Assembly: GCA_964429745.1 (NCBI GenBank)
Contig: CAYSDI010000141.1
Span: 1-5,335, forward strand
Direction: 5' to 3'
DNA: 5,335 nucleotides
Origin: WGOA01 sp964429745
Lineage (GTDB): Bacteria; Bacteroidota; Bacteroidia; Chitinophagales; BACL12
Shown here: piece by piece, positions 5,249 through 5,335 of the stretch
Position numbering within the stretch: the first letter of the stretch is position 1
Layout: each line of letters begins with the position of its first letter
The notes under the pieces: generated by a model
What the model saw: only the letters and a program-made list of their open reading frames with translations
Database searches by the model: none
What the model was told of the DNA's origin: nothing
Translations under genes and position numbers: made by a program

Positions 5249-5335
5249 TTATGGGTAGAGATTTTTGCGCATGAGTTGGGTGAGAAGCTCGGGATAGTGG
5301 TGGTGTTCCAGGGCCAGGACTTTGCGGGCGATGGC
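5249..5335 (-). CDS. purN: Probable phosphoribosylglycinamide formyltransferase, last 28 residues
   Basis: Reading in from the right edge on the minus strand, 28 codons (AIARKVLALEHHHYPELLTQ, then LMRKNLYP) lead to TAA at 5251-5249. The pattern 'A.+VL.LEH..YPE++..L' is how PurN proteins usually end, after the catalytic part of the domain. PurN transfers the first formyl group in purine synthesis (GAR to FGAR) and uses the same folate donor as PurH, so a purN-purH pair is functionally sensible. Only the tail is visible, so the identification leans on this short match and on the neighbour. If not PurN, it is some other gene read in the same direction with its stop here. Confidence 0.6.
   Translation of the reverse strand, partial: AIARKVLALEHHHYPELLTQLMRKNLYP

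Overview
The window reads as one continuous minus-strand stretch of a Bacteroidota chromosome, with gene order (in transcription direction, from high to low coordinates) purN (3' end only) > purH > mreB > mreC > mreD > mrdA/PBP2 (5' end only). The phylum call rests on three things: the mreB-mreC-mreD-mrdA cell-wall cluster lying directly behind purH, an arrangement I know from Bacteroidota; the character of the proteins (MreB beginning MGLFSLFSQEIAIDLGTANT, PurH ending TGLRHFKH, a short five-helix-like MreD); and the lack of clear Shine-Dalgarno sequences, with TAnnTTTG-like promoter boxes instead. The sequence is GC-rich for that phylum, which may suggest a Saprospiria/Lewinella-like or other high-GC member, but that finer placement is a guess.

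Layout. Positions 5249-5335 hold the last 28 codons of a probable PurN. A 63-bp spacer with a 10-bp direct repeat follows. PurH occupies 3518-5185 and carries a low-complexity insert between its two catalytic domains. A 156-bp spacer (3362-3517) contains an AT-rich promoter-like patch and a strong intrinsic-terminator-like hairpin only about 30 nt before mreB. MreB is at 2333-3361, then a 105-bp spacer with an 11-bp direct repeat, then mreC (1277-2227), a 13-bp gap, and mreD (733-1263). The mreD/mrdA junction contains a 38-bp perfect direct repeat with 83-bp period that duplicates the mrdA start region and leaves a 28-codon mini-ORF between the two genes. mrdA runs from 653 off the left edge. 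No non-coding stretch exceeds 300 bp, and I see no RNA gene, CRISPR array, transposase or plus-strand gene.

Function. PurN and PurH are the two folate-dependent formyl-transfer enzymes of purine synthesis, and PurH finishes the route to IMP. MreB, MreC, MreD and PBP2 form the core of the elongasome (Rod complex), in which MreB filaments and the MreC/MreD membrane proteins organise and activate the PBP2 transpeptidase. The genes themselves are ordinary core genes. What is unusual lies at the joints: the duplicated mreD/mrdA junction, the terminator-like hairpin in the mreB leader, and lineage-specific linker inserts in PurH and MreC. I do not see a new multi-gene system here.
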